The notes beneath the pieces are model-generated. The model was not told the DNA's origin. It saw only the letters and a list, made by a program, of their open reading frames with translations, and made no database searches. 22,181 nucleotides of DNA, from contig JAHAWR010000002.1 of NCBI GenBank assembly GCA_018383835.1, positions 12,186-34,366 of the forward strand, read 5' to 3'. The DNA comes from Candidatus Jordarchaeia archaeon. GTDB lineage: Archaea; Asgardarchaeota; Jordiarchaeia; Jordiarchaeales; Freyrarchaeaceae. The translations under genes were made by a program, and so were the position numbers. Shown here piece after piece: positions 21,549 through 22,181 of this stretch; the first letter of the stretch is position 1, and each line of letters opens with the position of its first letter.

Positions 21549-22149
21549 ATGGCTGAGAGGCTTTACACGCTTAAAGAAGCCAAGAAGCTCCTTGCAGCCA
21601 CCACATGGACGATCCAGCAGTGGGATAGACAAGGGAAGATCAGATGCGTCAGAACTATTGGTGGTCGAAGGAGGATTCCTGAAAGCGAGATAAAACACAT
21701 TCTGGGGCTGAGAGAGGAGAGGGTAATCGTTGGATATGTGAGGGTCTCATCTTCAACACAGAAAGACGACTTAGAGAGACAAAAACAGCTGATCCTAACT
21801 TATGCGAAGGAGAAAGGCTATGGCGAAATTCAAATACTCACTGATATTGGCACCGGGCTTAGCGAGAAGAGAAAGAACTTCCTGAAGCTCTTAGACGGTT
21901 TCGGAGAGAAAAGTTTCCAAAGTGGTAGTTGCCTACGAAGACAGGCTGACGAGGTTTGGATTTAAAACTCTGAAAGGCTGTTCTCAACCTTTGGAACTGA
22001 TAGAAGTGGTAAATCACGAAGTGAAGCCGCGAGAGGAGCTCGTTGACGATCTGATAACTATTGTCTCCTTTGCTGGAAAGCTCTACGGAATGAGGAGTAA
22101 TAGGTATAAAGAGGTCGTTAGTAATGTCAGAAAGCTCGTATCAAGTTAG
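21549..22149 (+). pseudogene. tnpA: IS607-type serine recombinase (TnpA), frameshifted
   Basis: The first part encodes a MerR-like helix-turn-helix (LYTLKEAKKLLAATTWTIQQ, IGGRRRIPESEI) followed by the serine-resolvase core with the nucleophile serine in GYVRVSSSTQKDDLERQKQL, the arrangement of IS607 TnpA. The frame then breaks near 21915 at an A-run. VSKVVVAYEDRLTRFGFKTL continues in another frame, LFSTFGT near 21977-22000 lies in a third frame, and VVNHEVKPREELVDDLITIV resumes after that. At least three small indels, plus a lost residue in IVSFAGKLYG, indicate a decayed gene rather than a single sequencing error. The element's TnpB partner, if any, would lie beyond the right edge. No terminal repeats could be defined. 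Confidence 0.85.
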
Positions 22150-22181
22150 ATCTTATAAAGTAAAGCATAACTACTCAGAAA

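Overview
This window comes from an archaeal chromosome. It carries ribosomal proteins S25e and S8e, Alba, SRP19, Gar1, Trm1, archaeal-type ProRS, TATA-box promoters, and several starts that look leaderless. S25e together with Alba and a CdhC/D/E operon points to the TACK side of the archaea, for example a Bathyarchaeia-like or related acetogenic or methanogen-like lineage. That placement is inference. CdhCDE (acetyl-CoA synthase plus corrinoid protein) and HypA/HypE suggest an anaerobe using the carbonyl branch of the Wood-Ljungdahl pathway and [NiFe] hydrogenase.

Layout. Positions 1-2440 (minus strand) hold a tldD-pmbA pair, with pmbA running off the left edge. Then come a nitrilase-family amidohydrolase and S25e (plus), and a macro-domain protein with a four-helix membrane protein (minus). 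An operon of alba, a small zinc-ribbon protein and a YkgJ-type cysteine-cluster protein follows (plus), then a cyclophilin-like protein (minus). The cdhC-cdhD-cdhE operon occupies 6636-11041 (minus). A PfkB kinase, a DUF1805 protein, proS and an EndoQ-like PHP nuclease follow (plus). Next are hypE (minus), S8e (plus), hypA (minus), SRP19 and gar1 (plus), trm1 (minus), rnhB (plus), a HTH regulator and an Lrp-type RAM protein (minus). The right end is a decayed IS607-type serine recombinase.

Main discovery. The alba gene is interrupted by a 28-nt insertion that breaks the reading frame exactly between GKKPT and MSYV, in the most conserved part of the protein. The insertion and its borders fold into a bulge-helix-bulge (BHB): 4-bp helix CGAC/GUCG, AAA and AAU bulges, and a GC-rich hairpin. 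Cutting at the canonical bulge positions restores a gapless 104-aa Alba. This is very probably a minimal archaeal pre-mRNA intron. A second insertion, 29 nt long and of similar architecture, breaks the EndoQ-like PHP gene between EYG and KYHYDGHR. Removing it also restores the family sequence without a gap, though its BHB is less canonical. The window may therefore document mini-introns in protein genes, spliced by the tRNA endonuclease/RtcB route.

A second notable point is that CdhE carries a degenerate tandem copy of its corrinoid-binding domain. No rRNA, tRNA or CRISPR array was seen.
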